From positions 103,848 through 167,847 of the forward strand of contig NZ_ASJR01000003.1 in NCBI RefSeq assembly GCF_000474745.1: a stretch of DNA of 64,000 nucleotides, given 5' to 3'. The translations under genes and the position numbers were made by a program. This stretch comes from Chitinivibrio alkaliphilus ACht1. Lineage in GTDB: Bacteria; Fibrobacterota; Chitinivibrionia; Chitinivibrionales; Chitinivibrionaceae. The notes under the pieces are model-generated. The model was given only the letters and a program-made list of their open reading frames with translations. It ran no database searches and had not been told where the DNA came from. This document shows, piece after piece, positions 56,357-64,000 of the stretch (positions are counted from its first letter, which is position 1; each line of letters opens with the position of its first letter).

Positions 56357-56383
56357 AAGCCGGCCTTTCGGGCCGGTTTTTTT
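56357..56383 (+). terminator. Terminator after secreted GH9
   Basis: CCGGCC-TTTCG-GGCCGG followed by T7, about 28 bases after the GH9 stop. Confidence 0.9.
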
Positions 56384-56432
56384 GTGGAGGGTATATTAGA
56401 ACATAAACTATACTTTAATTATATACTTTGTA

Positions 56433-56461
56433 TTGACAGGGGAGACAAAAGGAGGTATTTT
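56433..56461 (+). promoter_or_regulatory. Probable sigma-70 promoter of the pnt operon
   Basis: TTGACA, 17 bases, TATTTT, about 50 bases before the pntA start. Good consensus fit in an A/T-rich intergenic region. Confidence 0.6.
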
Positions 56462-56511
56462 ATTCTCAGAAATATGAATGTATTCACAAAAGAAAGTGCA
56501 AAGGAACTGTT

Positions 56512-57669
56512 ATGAATATACTTGTCCTACAGGAAAAACATGCTGAGGAGCGACGTGTTGCCGTGGTTCCCGATCATGTTCCGGCTCTGGTGAAGGGGGG
56601 CAATTCTGTCCTTGTAGAGTCGGGGGCCGGTGCATTGTCCGGCTATGAAGACCGTGCGTATAGGGAAAAGGGCGCTCAAATCATTACGGATCGTCGGGGG
56701 GCGCTGAAAGAGGCCGATGTCCTTGTGGCAGTACGCCTTGGTGCTGCCGATGAATCGGATGGGGTGGATGTGAATCTCCTGAAAGAGGGCGCCGTGGTTA
56801 TTGCCATGATGGATCCCTGGAAAAAACATCCTGCCTTTGATGCCATGAAGGCACGTAAAATCAGTGCCTTTGCCCTGGAATTAATTCCCCGTACCACACG
56901 TGCGCAGAGCATGGATGTTCTTTCTTCCATGGCCAATCTGGCGGGATATAAGGGGGTGCTCTTTGCGGCAGAGCTCTTGCCGAAGCTCTTTCCCATGATG
57001 ATGACTGCCGCCGGAACCATTACCCCGGCAAAGGTATTTGTCCTTGGTGCCGGGGTGGCGGGGCTGCAGGCCATTGCCACGGCAAAACGTCTTGGTGCGG
57101 TGGTTTCAGCCTATGATGTCCGCCCTGCGGTACAGGAGCAGGTGGAAAGTCTCGGTGCGGAATTTATCGCCTTTGATGTGGGCAGTGCAGAAGGCACGGG
57201 AGGGTATGCGGCAGAGCTGACGTCGGAGCAGAAGCAAAAACAGCAGGAGCTCATGATTGACTATGTGGGCGGCGTGGATATTGTCATTACCACGGCGGCT
57301 GTGCCGGGAAAGCCAAGCCCGAAGCTTATTAGTGAAGAGATGGTTAAAAAGATGGCTCCGGGATCGGTTATTGTGGATCTTGCCAGTGAGCGGGGAGGAA
57401 ACTGCGAAGTTACCACTCCGGGAGAAAAAAAGGTGGTCCACGGTGTTACCGTGTATGGTCCGGTGAATGTTCCCTCCACCGTGGCCCATACGGCAAGTCA
57501 GCTCTATTCCAAAAACTGCACCTCCTTTTTGAATCTCCTGCGTACTGAGGAGGGAGAACTGCACATTACCCCCGAAGATGATATTGTCGCAGGGTGTATG
57601 ATCTGCCACAGGGGAGAGCCAGGGAATGAAGGTGCTACAGAGGCACTGGGATTTAAAGAAACATCGTGA
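56512..57669 (+). CDS. pntA: NAD(P) transhydrogenase subunit alpha 1 (NAD-binding)
   Basis: Proton-translocating transhydrogenase, domain I, cytoplasmic, transferring hydride between NADH and NADP. 385 residues: ERRVAVVPDHVPALVKGGNS, SMDVLSSMANLAGYKGVL, VFVLGAGVAGLQAIATAKR (dinucleotide loop), SAYDVRPAVQEQVESLGAEF, VIVDLASERGGNCEVTTPG. Lacks membrane helices, which are encoded by the next gene, so this is the split three-subunit type. Ten bases separate it from that gene. Confidence 0.96.
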   Translation: MNILVLQEKHAEERRVAVVPDHVPALVKGGNSVLVESGAGALSGYEDRAYREKGAQIITDRRGALKEADVLVAVRLGAADESDGVDVNLLKEGAVVIAMMDPWKKHPAFDAMKARKISAFALELIPRTTRAQSMDVLSSMANLAGYKGVLFAAELLPKLFPMMMTAAGTITPAKVFVLGAGVAGLQAIATAKRLGAVVSAYDVRPAVQEQVESLGAEFIAFDVGSAEGTGGYAAELTSEQKQKQQELMIDYVGGVDIVITTAAVPGKPSPKLISEEMVKKMAPGSVIVDLASERGGNCEVTTPGEKKVVHGVTVYGPVNVPSTVAHTASQLYSKNCTSFLNLLRTEEGELHITPEDDIVAGCMICHRGEPGNEGATEALGFKETS

Positions 57670-57679
57670 GGAGATATCT

Positions 57680-58018
57680 ATGGATGTATCAGCAATAAGT
57701 CAGTTTATTACAATACTCACCGTGTTTGTTTTGGCGGTGTTTGTCGGTTTTGAAATTATTACGAAGGTGCCCAGTTTGCTTCACACTCCGCTTATGTCGG
57801 GTTCAAATGCCATATCGGGTATCTCCGTTGTGGGGGCGGTTTTGGCCGTGGTTCTTTCCTCACAGATTACGGAAAATGAAGAGGTGCGCCTTGTTGCCCT
57901 GAGTTTCGCCTCCCTTGCCCTGTTCTTTGCTGCGGTGAATGTGGCCGGAGGTTTTGTGGTGACCCATCGTATGTTGCAGAAATTTAAACCGCGAAGCAAA
58001 GGGGAGGGACAAAAATGA
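57680..58018 (+). CDS. pntAB: NAD(P) transhydrogenase subunit alpha 2 (membrane)
   Basis: 112 residues, three to four transmembrane helices (ITILTVFVLAVFVGFEII, SGISVVGAVLAVVLSSQI, LSFASLALFFAAVNVAGGF), ending VTHRMLQKFKPRSK. It is the membrane half of the alpha subunit in split systems. ATG 57680 with GAGGAG upstream; overlaps pntB by 4 bases. Confidence 0.93.
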   Translation: MDVSAISQFITILTVFVLAVFVGFEIITKVPSLLHTPLMSGSNAISGISVVGAVLAVVLSSQITENEEVRLVALSFASLALFFAAVNVAGGFVVTHRMLQKFKPRSKGEGQK

Positions 58019-59469
58019 CTACTCAGGAACTATTCAGAATTATCGTGGATGGGGGATACCTTCTTGCGGTTATCCTCTTTATTGTTGGATTAAAGGGATT
58101 AACGTCCCCCAAAAGTGCCGTGCGGGGCAATATTATCGGTGCCCTTGGTATGTTGACGGCCTTACTCTGTGCCGGTGTTGACGCCTTTGTGCAGCTTCAG
58201 CCTGCGGATACCTCCGCGGTGGGAGCTCCCACCATTACCCTGTGGCTGGGGGGGACCCTTGTCGTGGGTCTTGCGGCGGGAGCCATTTTGGCGGTAAAAA
58301 TTGATTTTAAAGAGATGCCGCAATTGGTGGGCCTTCTCAATGGATTCGGCGGTATTGCTTCAGTTCTTGTTGCGGCGGCGACGCTTTTGATTGTAACCAC
58401 CATGGGAGAAAACGAGACAGTGGTCAGTGCCCTTGCCACGGCTTTGACGGGAATTATCGGTGGAGTTACCTTTACGGGCAGCCTCATTGCGTCGGGAAAG
58501 CTGAAGGGGGTCGTGAGTGATAAGCCCCTGCGTTATGGGGGGGAACAGGTGGTAAAAAGTGTGGTGGTGATTGCCCTGCTTTCCCTTGCCCTCTTTTTTG
58601 TTCTCGATATTTCAGGAGTAGAGAGGAATTTCCTTTTTTGGATATTGGTGGGTGGTTCTGCCGTGCTTGGTCTGCTTCTCACCCTGCCCATCGGGGGTGC
58701 GGATATGCCCATTGTTATTGCCCTTCTCAATAGTTATTCCGGACTGGCTGCCGCGGCGACGGGGTTTGTCCTTATGCCGCCCAATACGGTCCTCATTGTT
58801 GGAGGCTCTTTGGTGGGGGCCAGCGGGATTATCCTTACGAAATTGATGTGTAAGGCCATGAATCGTTCCCTTGCAAACGTTCTTTTCGGCGGTATGGGTG
58901 CAGTAGTGGAGGCGGCCAATGAAGATGAGGTCTACGAGGGAAAAATAAAACAGACTGCCGCCGATGAAGTGGCATCTCTCCTCAAAATCGCACGGCGCGT
59001 GGTGGTTGTTCCGGGATATGGCATGGCCGTGGGACGTGCCGTAACACCGGTGCGACAGCTCTATGAAGCCCTGGAGACAGAGGGGTGCACCGTGGAGTTT
59101 GGCATCCACCCCGTTGCAGGGCGTATGCCGGGGCATATGAATGTCCTCTTGGCAGAGGAGAGTATTCCCTACGACAAACTGGTGGAAATGGATAGGATTA
59201 ACGGTTCATTCTCCAATACTGATGTGGTCCTGGTAATCGGAGCAAATGACGTCGTCAATCCCGTGGCACGGGAGAGTGGAACCCCCATTTCCGGTATGCC
59301 CATTTTGGATGTGGATCAGGCCGCCACGGTGATTGTGGTGAAACGCTCCCTTTCTCCGGGGTTTGCCGGCATTCCCAACCCCCTCTTTGCGGCGGATAAT
59401 ACCCTGATGTTTTTCTCCGATGCAAAGGCGGCCATGGAAGAGGTGTTGCAGGCGTATAAAGAGGTGTAA
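58015..59469 (+). CDS. pntB: NAD(P) transhydrogenase subunit beta
   Basis: 484 residues: about nine transmembrane helices (residues 10-285), then the NADP-binding domain III with VVVPGYGMAVGRAVTPVRQL, FGIHPVAGRMPGHMNVLLAE and LVIGANDVVNPVARES. Uses the proton gradient to make NADPH from NADH, or the reverse. Complements the zwf/gnd NADPH source. Terminator at 59491. Confidence 0.97.
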   Translation: MTTQELFRIIVDGGYLLAVILFIVGLKGLTSPKSAVRGNIIGALGMLTALLCAGVDAFVQLQPADTSAVGAPTITLWLGGTLVVGLAAGAILAVKIDFKEMPQLVGLLNGFGGIASVLVAAATLLIVTTMGENETVVSALATALTGIIGGVTFTGSLIASGKLKGVVSDKPLRYGGEQVVKSVVVIALLSLALFFVLDISGVERNFLFWILVGGSAVLGLLLTLPIGGADMPIVIALLNSYSGLAAAATGFVLMPPNTVLIVGGSLVGASGIILTKLMCKAMNRSLANVLFGGMGAVVEAANEDEVYEGKIKQTAADEVASLLKIARRVVVVPGYGMAVGRAVTPVRQLYEALETEGCTVEFGIHPVAGRMPGHMNVLLAEESIPYDKLVEMDRINGSFSNTDVVLVIGANDVVNPVARESGTPISGMPILDVDQAATVIVVKRSLSPGFAGIPNPLFAADNTLMFFSDAKAAMEEVLQAYKEV

Positions 59470-59490
59470 GCATTCCTCTTTGATGTAATG

Positions 59491-59528
59491 CAGGGACTGC
59501 TGTTTCTACGCACGGTCCCTGTTTTTTT
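59491..59528 (+). terminator. Terminator after pntB
   Basis: CAGGGAC and GTCCCTG (7-bp stem, 17-base loop) followed by T7, 22 bases after the pntB stop. Confidence 0.8.
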
Positions 59529-59654
59529 GCACAAAAAAAGTTTACTTATTTAGTCAACAATCTCCCCATCTCTTTTTGCGAAGTATATCTTTATGTAAGA
59601 TGCCTCCTGTGGAGACATCCTTTTTCACAAATACATATAAAGGAGATACCTATT

Positions 59655-60155
59655 ATGGCTACAGTAACTTTTAAAGGAAAACCACTACATACTATTGGAA
59701 ATCTTCCCGCAGTGGGAACAAAGGCTCCCGATTTTACCCTGGTGAAATCAGACCTATCAGAACTGCATCTTTCGGAATATGCCGGAAAAAAGGTGGTGCT
59801 CAATATATTCCCCAGTATTGATACGTCTGTGTGTGCAGCGTCGGTACGGGCATTTAATGCAGCTGCGGCTTCCCTTGAAAACACGGTTGTTCTCTGTGTT
59901 TCCGCAGATCTTCCCTTTGCTGCCGCCCGGTTTTGCGGTGCCGAGGGTATAGAAAATGTGGAAACCGGATCAACCTTTCGTTCCACCTTCGGCACAGACT
60001 ATAATGTAGCCTTTGCTGAAGGACAGGTCTTCTCGGGGCTTCTTTCCCGGGCGGTAATCATCCTGAACGAAGCAGGAGAGGTGATATATACAGAACAGGT
60101 ACATGAGATAGGAGAAGAGCCCGATTATGAGGCGGCTCTTAAGGCTCTTGAGTAG
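59655..60155 (+). CDS. tpx: Thiol peroxidase (atypical 2-Cys peroxiredoxin)
   Basis: Reduces hydroperoxides with thioredoxin electrons, 166 residues. Starts [18 protein letters not shown]; the peroxidatic Cys is in [15 protein letters not shown] (Tpx motif) and the resolving Cys in [16 protein letters not shown]. Likely one of the oxygen defences of an anaerobe. ATAAAGGAGA precedes ATG. Confidence 0.95.
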   Translation: MATVTFKGKPLHTIGNLPAVGTKAPDFTLVKSDLSELHLSEYAGKKVVLNIFPSIDTSVCAASVRAFNAAAASLENTVVLCVSADLPFAAARFCGAEGIENVETGSTFRSTFGTDYNVAFAEGQVFSGLLSRAVIILNEAGEVIYTEQVHEIGEEPDYEAALKALE

Positions 60156-60186
60156 AAAATCGGGGCTTCCAAAGGAGCGTTTTAGC

Positions 60187-61863
60187 TTATTGGAAGTCCG
60201 TATCTTTTTGCTGGTTTTGCGAAATCGTAATTTCTCGTTGCAGTATTTCTGCAAGTTCTGATGTACGAAATGGCTTGTAAATAAATCCATTCACACCATT
60301 TTGGTGCAGTCGTTCTATCTCGTCTTCATGTGCAAAGCCGGAGGCAATAATAATGGGGGTTTTTTGCGATATTTTTCGTAGCGCATAAAAGGTTTCTTCT
60401 CCTCCCATTCGGGGCATCATCATGTCCAAAATTACCAAATCAATTGTGTTTTTCTGTCTATGAAAGAGGCTAAGCCCCTCTTCGCCGCTGGCGGCACTAT
60501 ATACGGTGTATCCGAGATTTTTTAAGAGAGATGCTGTGGTAATTCGTACAACTTCCTCATCATCTATGAGTAGTATGGTTCCTTTACGGTCGTACTGTAG
60601 ATCAGGAACAGAAGCTGTCTTTGTTTCGTTTTGCTCTCTCGAGATGGGAAGGTAGATATGAAAGGCTGTTCCTGTACCAACCTCTGAATTGAGAGTTATT
60701 GCACCATGATGCTTTTGGACAACGTCATATACTGAAGCAAGGCCAAGCCCTGTTCCTTTTCCCGGATCTTTGGTGGTGAAAAATGGTTCAAAAATCCGTT
60801 CCTGCACAGTAGCAGGTATTCCGCATCCCGTATCTGCAAAGATAATGTGTATAAAAAGTCCTGGGGTAAGAGCAAAGGGAGATTCTCGACAATATCTTTC
60901 ATCAAGGGTTTCATTTTTAAGTGTTATAGAGATTGTTCCCCCGTGAGGCATTGCATGGGAGGCATTTATCCCAAGATTCATAAATATATTCTGTAATGCT
61001 GTGTTATTACTTTTGATAGTAGTGTATTGTGCCACGTTGGTAAAACGAATTGATATGCTCTTGTGGACTGTATGTTGCAGTAGTACCTTGGTATCTTCCA
61101 GTATTTTTGCGCAGTTGATACTTCTTTGCTCATTTTGCCCTTTTCGAGAAAAGGAGAGGAGTCGTTTCGTCAGTGAGCCGGCTCGTTCAGCTGCTTTGAT
61201 AATCAGGGAAACAAAACTTTGTGCCTCTGCTGAGGTAATATTTTCTAATTTCAACAGCTCAGCAGCTCCAATTATACCGGCAAGTTCATTATTAAAATCA
61301 TGGGCAATACCACTGGCAAGCTGTCCTACAGCCTCCATCTTTTGTGAGTGGTAGCGTTGTTGTTCCTGCTTTTTTTGTTGTGTTATATCGCGAACCACGG
61401 CGAGCACGACCTCTTCTTCATACCAGAAAAAGGGACGCAAGGTCATCTCTGCATCAAAATATGCATCCCTCTTTGGTTGATATCCACGGCATTCAAAGCG
61501 TGCGGCGATTGCGTGTGGTACATTTTGTATTCTTTCGAGAAGAGAAGGGGGGTCATTTTCCTTTGCAGATACATATGAAAAAATTGGTTCATCTCGATAT
61601 GTATCACGGTCTACTGCAAACATAGAAAACATGGCTTGGTTTGCTCGCAGTAACGTTCCATCATACCGAAGAATAATAATTGCATCACCCACAGTATTGA
61701 AGAGTTCTGTGAGGTTTTTCTCTGAGTTGCGAATTTCTTCTTTTGCTTGTTCCAGCTCCGCAATTTTTTTCTTAAGTTCAGGATAGTAACTCTTCCGATT
61801 TGATCGCTCACCAAATCCGATTATTCCCTGACGCATGGTATTCCAGTTATGACGTGACGCCAT
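60187..61863 (-). CDS. Hybrid sensor histidine kinase (PAS-HK-receiver)
   Basis: 558 residues, no membrane segment. Coiled-coil start ([18 protein letters not shown]), PAS domain at about 45-165 ([20 protein letters not shown]), dimerisation/H-box [20 protein letters not shown], ATPase domain ([39 protein letters not shown]) and a C-terminal receiver with phospho-Asp in [14 protein letters not shown] and Lys in [12 protein letters not shown]. It starts 2 bases after the iron-containing alcohol dehydrogenase stop, so the two are coexpressed. That pairing resembles the ErcA/ErcS' genes of Pseudomonas. Confidence 0.9.
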   Translation of the reverse strand: MASRHNWNTMRQGIIGFGERSNRKSYYPELKKKIAELEQAKEEIRNSEKNLTELFNTVGDAIIILRYDGTLLRANQAMFSMFAVDRDTYRDEPIFSYVSAKENDPPSLLERIQNVPHAIAARFECRGYQPKRDAYFDAEMTLRPFFWYEEEVVLAVVRDITQQKKQEQQRYHSQKMEAVGQLASGIAHDFNNELAGIIGAAELLKLENITSAEAQSFVSLIIKAAERAGSLTKRLLSFSRKGQNEQRSINCAKILEDTKVLLQHTVHKSISIRFTNVAQYTTIKSNNTALQNIFMNLGINASHAMPHGGTISITLKNETLDERYCRESPFALTPGLFIHIIFADTGCGIPATVQERIFEPFFTTKDPGKGTGLGLASVYDVVQKHHGAITLNSEVGTGTAFHIYLPISREQNETKTASVPDLQYDRKGTILLIDDEEVVRITTASLLKNLGYTVYSAASGEEGLSLFHRQKNTIDLVILDMMMPRMGGEETFYALRKISQKTPIIIASGFAHEDEIERLHQNGVNGFIYKPFRTSELAEILQREITISQNQQKDTDFQ

Positions 61864-61865
61864 GC

Positions 61866-63026
61866 TTACAGAGCCTCCCGATAGAGTGTTTCAAGATCTC
61901 CCCGTGTGGGGGGACGAGGGTTGGTGGCATTACACGGATCAAGCATGGCCTTTTCTGCTAAACGTGGTATATCATCGAGGGTTACTCCACGTGCAGAAAG
62001 CCCACCCTTGATACCGCAGGCCACTTGAAGAGATTCTATAGAAGAAATTATTTTTTTTCGTGATTCTTCTTGGGAAAGACCCTCAAGGGAAAGCCCCATG
62101 GCGTCACCAATGCGGATACACTTTTCTGGTACCGTGGCAAAATTATAAGAAATGACATGGGGGACAAGAATTGCGTTGCACTCACCGTGAGGAAGATCAA
62201 GAAATCCACCAAGGCTGTGTGCCATGGCATGCACGCTGCCTAAGCTCGCATTGGAAAAGGCTAACCCTGCTTGAAAACTTGCAAGCATTACCGTATACTG
62301 GTGGGCAGTTTGTGCAACATCATTCACAAAATGAGCAAGGCTACTCGTAATGAGTTGTATTGCGTGGAGAGCATGAACATCTGTGATTGGAGAGCTCGCA
62401 TTAGATACATAGGCTTCAATGGCATGTACGAGAGCATCGATTCCCGTGCATGCGGCCAAATATGGTGGCATGGTTTGTAAGGTGGTTGGGTCAATAAGGG
62501 CAACATCAGGAACAACGGTCTTGCTGATAATGGCTATTTTTACGTTTTCTGAAATATCATTAATAATGGCAAATTGGGATACATCTGCGGAGGTACCCCC
62601 CGTTGTGGGAATACAAATAAGTGGCGGCATTGGAATGGGCACCTGGTCTACTCCGGCATACTCGATAATAGACCCTCCATTTGAAACGATAATGCCAATT
62701 CCTTTTGCACAATCCAAGACTGAACCCCCTCCTACTGCAACAATGAGATCACAGTGATGATCTGTATATACGTGCGCTCCGGCCATCACTTCCATATCTC
62801 GAGGGTTGGCAGATATGCTATCAAAAAGAACAACTTCCATGCCAGCTTGTTCCAAAAGGTCTTGTATTTCTTGGCACCACCCCGCGTTACACACTCCTGG
62901 ATCGCTTACTAAAAGGGTGCGTGTTCCGCCGTAGTTGAGGGCGTATTGGGTCACTAAGAGCCGAGAGTTCTTCCCAAAGATACACTCGGGGGCTACAAAT
63001 TTTCGTAATTCCTGTTGTATCGACAT
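61866..63026 (-). CDS. Iron-containing alcohol dehydrogenase (ErcA-like)
   Basis: 386 residues, group III NAD(P)-dependent alcohol dehydrogenase. VAVGGGSVLDCAKGIGIIV and CIPTTGGTSADVSQFA bind coenzyme; the metal ligands lie in ALIDPTTL, GIDALVHAIEAYVS, GSVHAMAHSLGGFLDLPHGE (Asp/His ligands). C-terminus DPCNATNPRPPTRGDLETLY is characteristic of one subgroup. First gene of a two-gene operon with the hybrid kinase; it may sense or signal alcohol/aldehyde rather than serve bulk fermentation. Confidence 0.9.
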   Translation of the reverse strand: MSIQQELRKFVAPECIFGKNSRLLVTQYALNYGGTRTLLVSDPGVCNAGWCQEIQDLLEQAGMEVVLFDSISANPRDMEVMAGAHVYTDHHCDLIVAVGGGSVLDCAKGIGIIVSNGGSIIEYAGVDQVPIPMPPLICIPTTGGTSADVSQFAIINDISENVKIAIISKTVVPDVALIDPTTLQTMPPYLAACTGIDALVHAIEAYVSNASSPITDVHALHAIQLITSSLAHFVNDVAQTAHQYTVMLASFQAGLAFSNASLGSVHAMAHSLGGFLDLPHGECNAILVPHVISYNFATVPEKCIRIGDAMGLSLEGLSQEESRKKIISSIESLQVACGIKGGLSARGVTLDDIPRLAEKAMLDPCNATNPRPPTRGDLETLYREAL

Positions 63027-63232
63027 GATAAATCCCGGGTATTTATGGAACCAGTAAAACCACAGAAAGAGTTTTTTATCTGCAGCATATACACTATCAT
63101 AGTATCATATAGTATCCATTATTCTCAGAAAAAAACAATGATTTTTATCGGTTTTAAGAAATAGGTTCTGCATTGGTGAACCCGGATGCTTAGTACATTC
63201 TCTTCCTTGTTTTAGGCATGTGGCGTATTGTC

Positions 63233-63261
63233 TTGAAGGTTGACCCCTGGTATCTTATACT
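63233..63261 (+). promoter_or_regulatory. Possible sigma-70 promoter before GH5
   Basis: TTGAAG, 17 bases, TATACT, about 60 bases before the GH5 start codon in the 295-base gap after the ADH gene; the rest of the gap shows no supported feature. Confidence 0.4.
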
Positions 63262-63321
63262 ATACATAAACGATGCCACTGGGGCTTGCTGTTTAATTAC
63301 ATAACAAATAAGGAGATTTCC

Positions 63322-64000
63322 ATGGTATTGGTGGGTGTATCGCTCTGTATATTGTTTTTCTCTGTACAATCAGCGGAACTCTCCTTTCTCAGCACAGAGG
63401 GGCAAAAAATTGTCAATCAGGAGGGGGATGAGGTGGCTCTTCAGGGGGTTGCCTTTGGTAATGAGGTCTGGACTGATGAGATTATTACCCGCACACATCA
63501 CGACGAACGGGATTTTGCACGGGTAAAGCGCATGGGTATGAATGCCGTGCGTTTTTACCTTCACTATGAGACCTTCATAGAATCACGCTCTCCCCTTGTT
63601 TTCCGCGAAGAAGGGTGGGAGTGGCTGGAGGATAACATCAGATGGGCTGAAGATAATTCCGTATATCTGATTCTCAATATGCATGTTCCCCCCGGAGGGT
63701 TTCAATCAAATAATGAAGGTGCAAAGCTCTGGACAGATCCAGACAATCAATATCTTCTGACTGCCCTATGGTATGAAATAGCCAGACGATATACAGACGA
63801 ACCGGTGATAGCAGGATTTGATCTGCTCAATGAACCGGTAGTAACAGACAGTATCGGTCAGTGGAAAAATCTTTCCCGGCGCTTGATTGATACCATACGG
63901 AGTGTCAACAGCAACCACATTGTAATTGTTGAAAATGTACTTGCAGTAGGAGATGATTATACAAAAAATGAGGTCATGAATTTTTTTGAAGTGAAAGATG
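63322..64000 (+). CDS. Secreted GH5-family glycoside hydrolase (5' part)
   Basis: 226 residues visible, running off the right edge. Signal peptide MVLVGVSLCILFFSVQSA is followed by the cellulase-like (beta/alpha)8 start: ALQGVAFGNEVW, RVKRMGMNAVRFYLHYE, YLILNMHVPPGGFQ and AGFDLLNEPVVTDS, where Glu of NEP is the acid/base. The second catalytic Glu is beyond the window. AAGGAG precedes the ATG. Likely endo-beta-glucanase or mannanase class; substrate open. Confidence 0.9.
   Translation, partial: MVLVGVSLCILFFSVQSAELSFLSTEGQKIVNQEGDEVALQGVAFGNEVWTDEIITRTHHDERDFARVKRMGMNAVRFYLHYETFIESRSPLVFREEGWEWLEDNIRWAEDNSVYLILNMHVPPGGFQSNNEGAKLWTDPDNQYLLTALWYEIARRYTDEPVIAGFDLLNEPVVTDSIGQWKNLSRRLIDTIRSVNSNHIVIVENVLAVGDDYTKNEVMNFFEVKD

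Overview
The window looks like a chromosomal segment of an anaerobic, polysaccharide-degrading Gram-negative bacterium, most likely of the Fibrobacterota and probably its Chitinivibrio side. The lineage call is inference. It rests on a TIGR02147-family protein (a family expanded in Fibrobacter), a lipoprotein with a Fibrobacter-like GTGTETTNG segment, secreted proteins ending in type IX secretion-like sorting domains, several GH9/GH5 glycoside hydrolases and many outer-membrane barrel-like proteins. Genes are dense and usually overlap or nearly touch. No tRNA, rRNA, insertion sequence, prophage or CRISPR array was seen.

Layout. 1-2.0 kb (minus): a TrmH-type methyltransferase, a TrpR-family repressor, gmk and the start of a Ser/Thr kinase form one operon. 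2.1-5.0 kb (plus): a TIM-barrel protein, tsaB, a putative outer-membrane protein and nth. 5.1-11.9 kb (minus, visibly more GC-rich): cysH-cysD-cysN-sirC-hemA and a hemC/cobA/hemD fusion, an assimilatory sulfate-reduction plus siroheme operon with shortened or fused enzymes. 12.9-16.9 kb: an uncharacterised operon of a DUF1858-like/solute-binding-like protein, a GTPase, an ABC-type ATPase and a zinc-ribbon protein. It is divergent from a Crp/Fnr regulator, with a palindrome between them. 17-20 kb: thioredoxin and a secreted subtilase. 20.2-23.8 kb: the oxidative pentose-phosphate genes pgl, gnd and zwf. 23.8-32.3 kb: a thioredoxin-like lipoprotein, rhodanese, SfsA-GIY-YIG fusion, PorZ-like propeller protein, glycosyltransferase, metallo-hydrolase, pyrE and a cytoplasmic GH9. 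32.3-39.9 kb: a histidine kinase, hisG-hisE, metA, a UDPGP-type uridylyltransferase and a RelA homologue. 40-46 kb: the full chaperone set groES-groEL-grpE-dnaK-dnaJ, with a consensus-like sigma-54 promoter before groES. 46-54 kb: a mixed accessory stretch with a hemL remnant, MscS, a RIO kinase, a nucleotidyltransferase pair, a GNAT and a broken small gene. 53.7-64 kb: a secreted GH9, pntA-pntAB-pntB, tpx, an iron-ADH/hybrid-kinase pair and the start of a secreted GH5.

Working together: Zwf, Pgl and Gnd make NADPH and the Pnt transhydrogenase balances NADH with NADPH, which fits the NADPH needs of sulfate assimilation and thioredoxin/peroxidase chemistry. CysH carries the iron-sulfur cysteine pairs of APS reductases, while the APS-kinase-like tail of CysN has lost its P-loop, so the pathway probably goes directly from APS to sulfite. 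Siroheme for sulfite reductase would come from the linked hem/sir genes.

Caution: at least five genes are interrupted or oddly bounded exactly at short A or T runs (cysN, the DUF1858-like gene, the 30.8-kb GH9 gene, the uridylyltransferase 3' end, possibly the thioredoxin/rhodanese junction and the 52.5-kb lipoprotein). Sequencing error in homopolymers is the simplest explanation; real frameshifting is not excluded.
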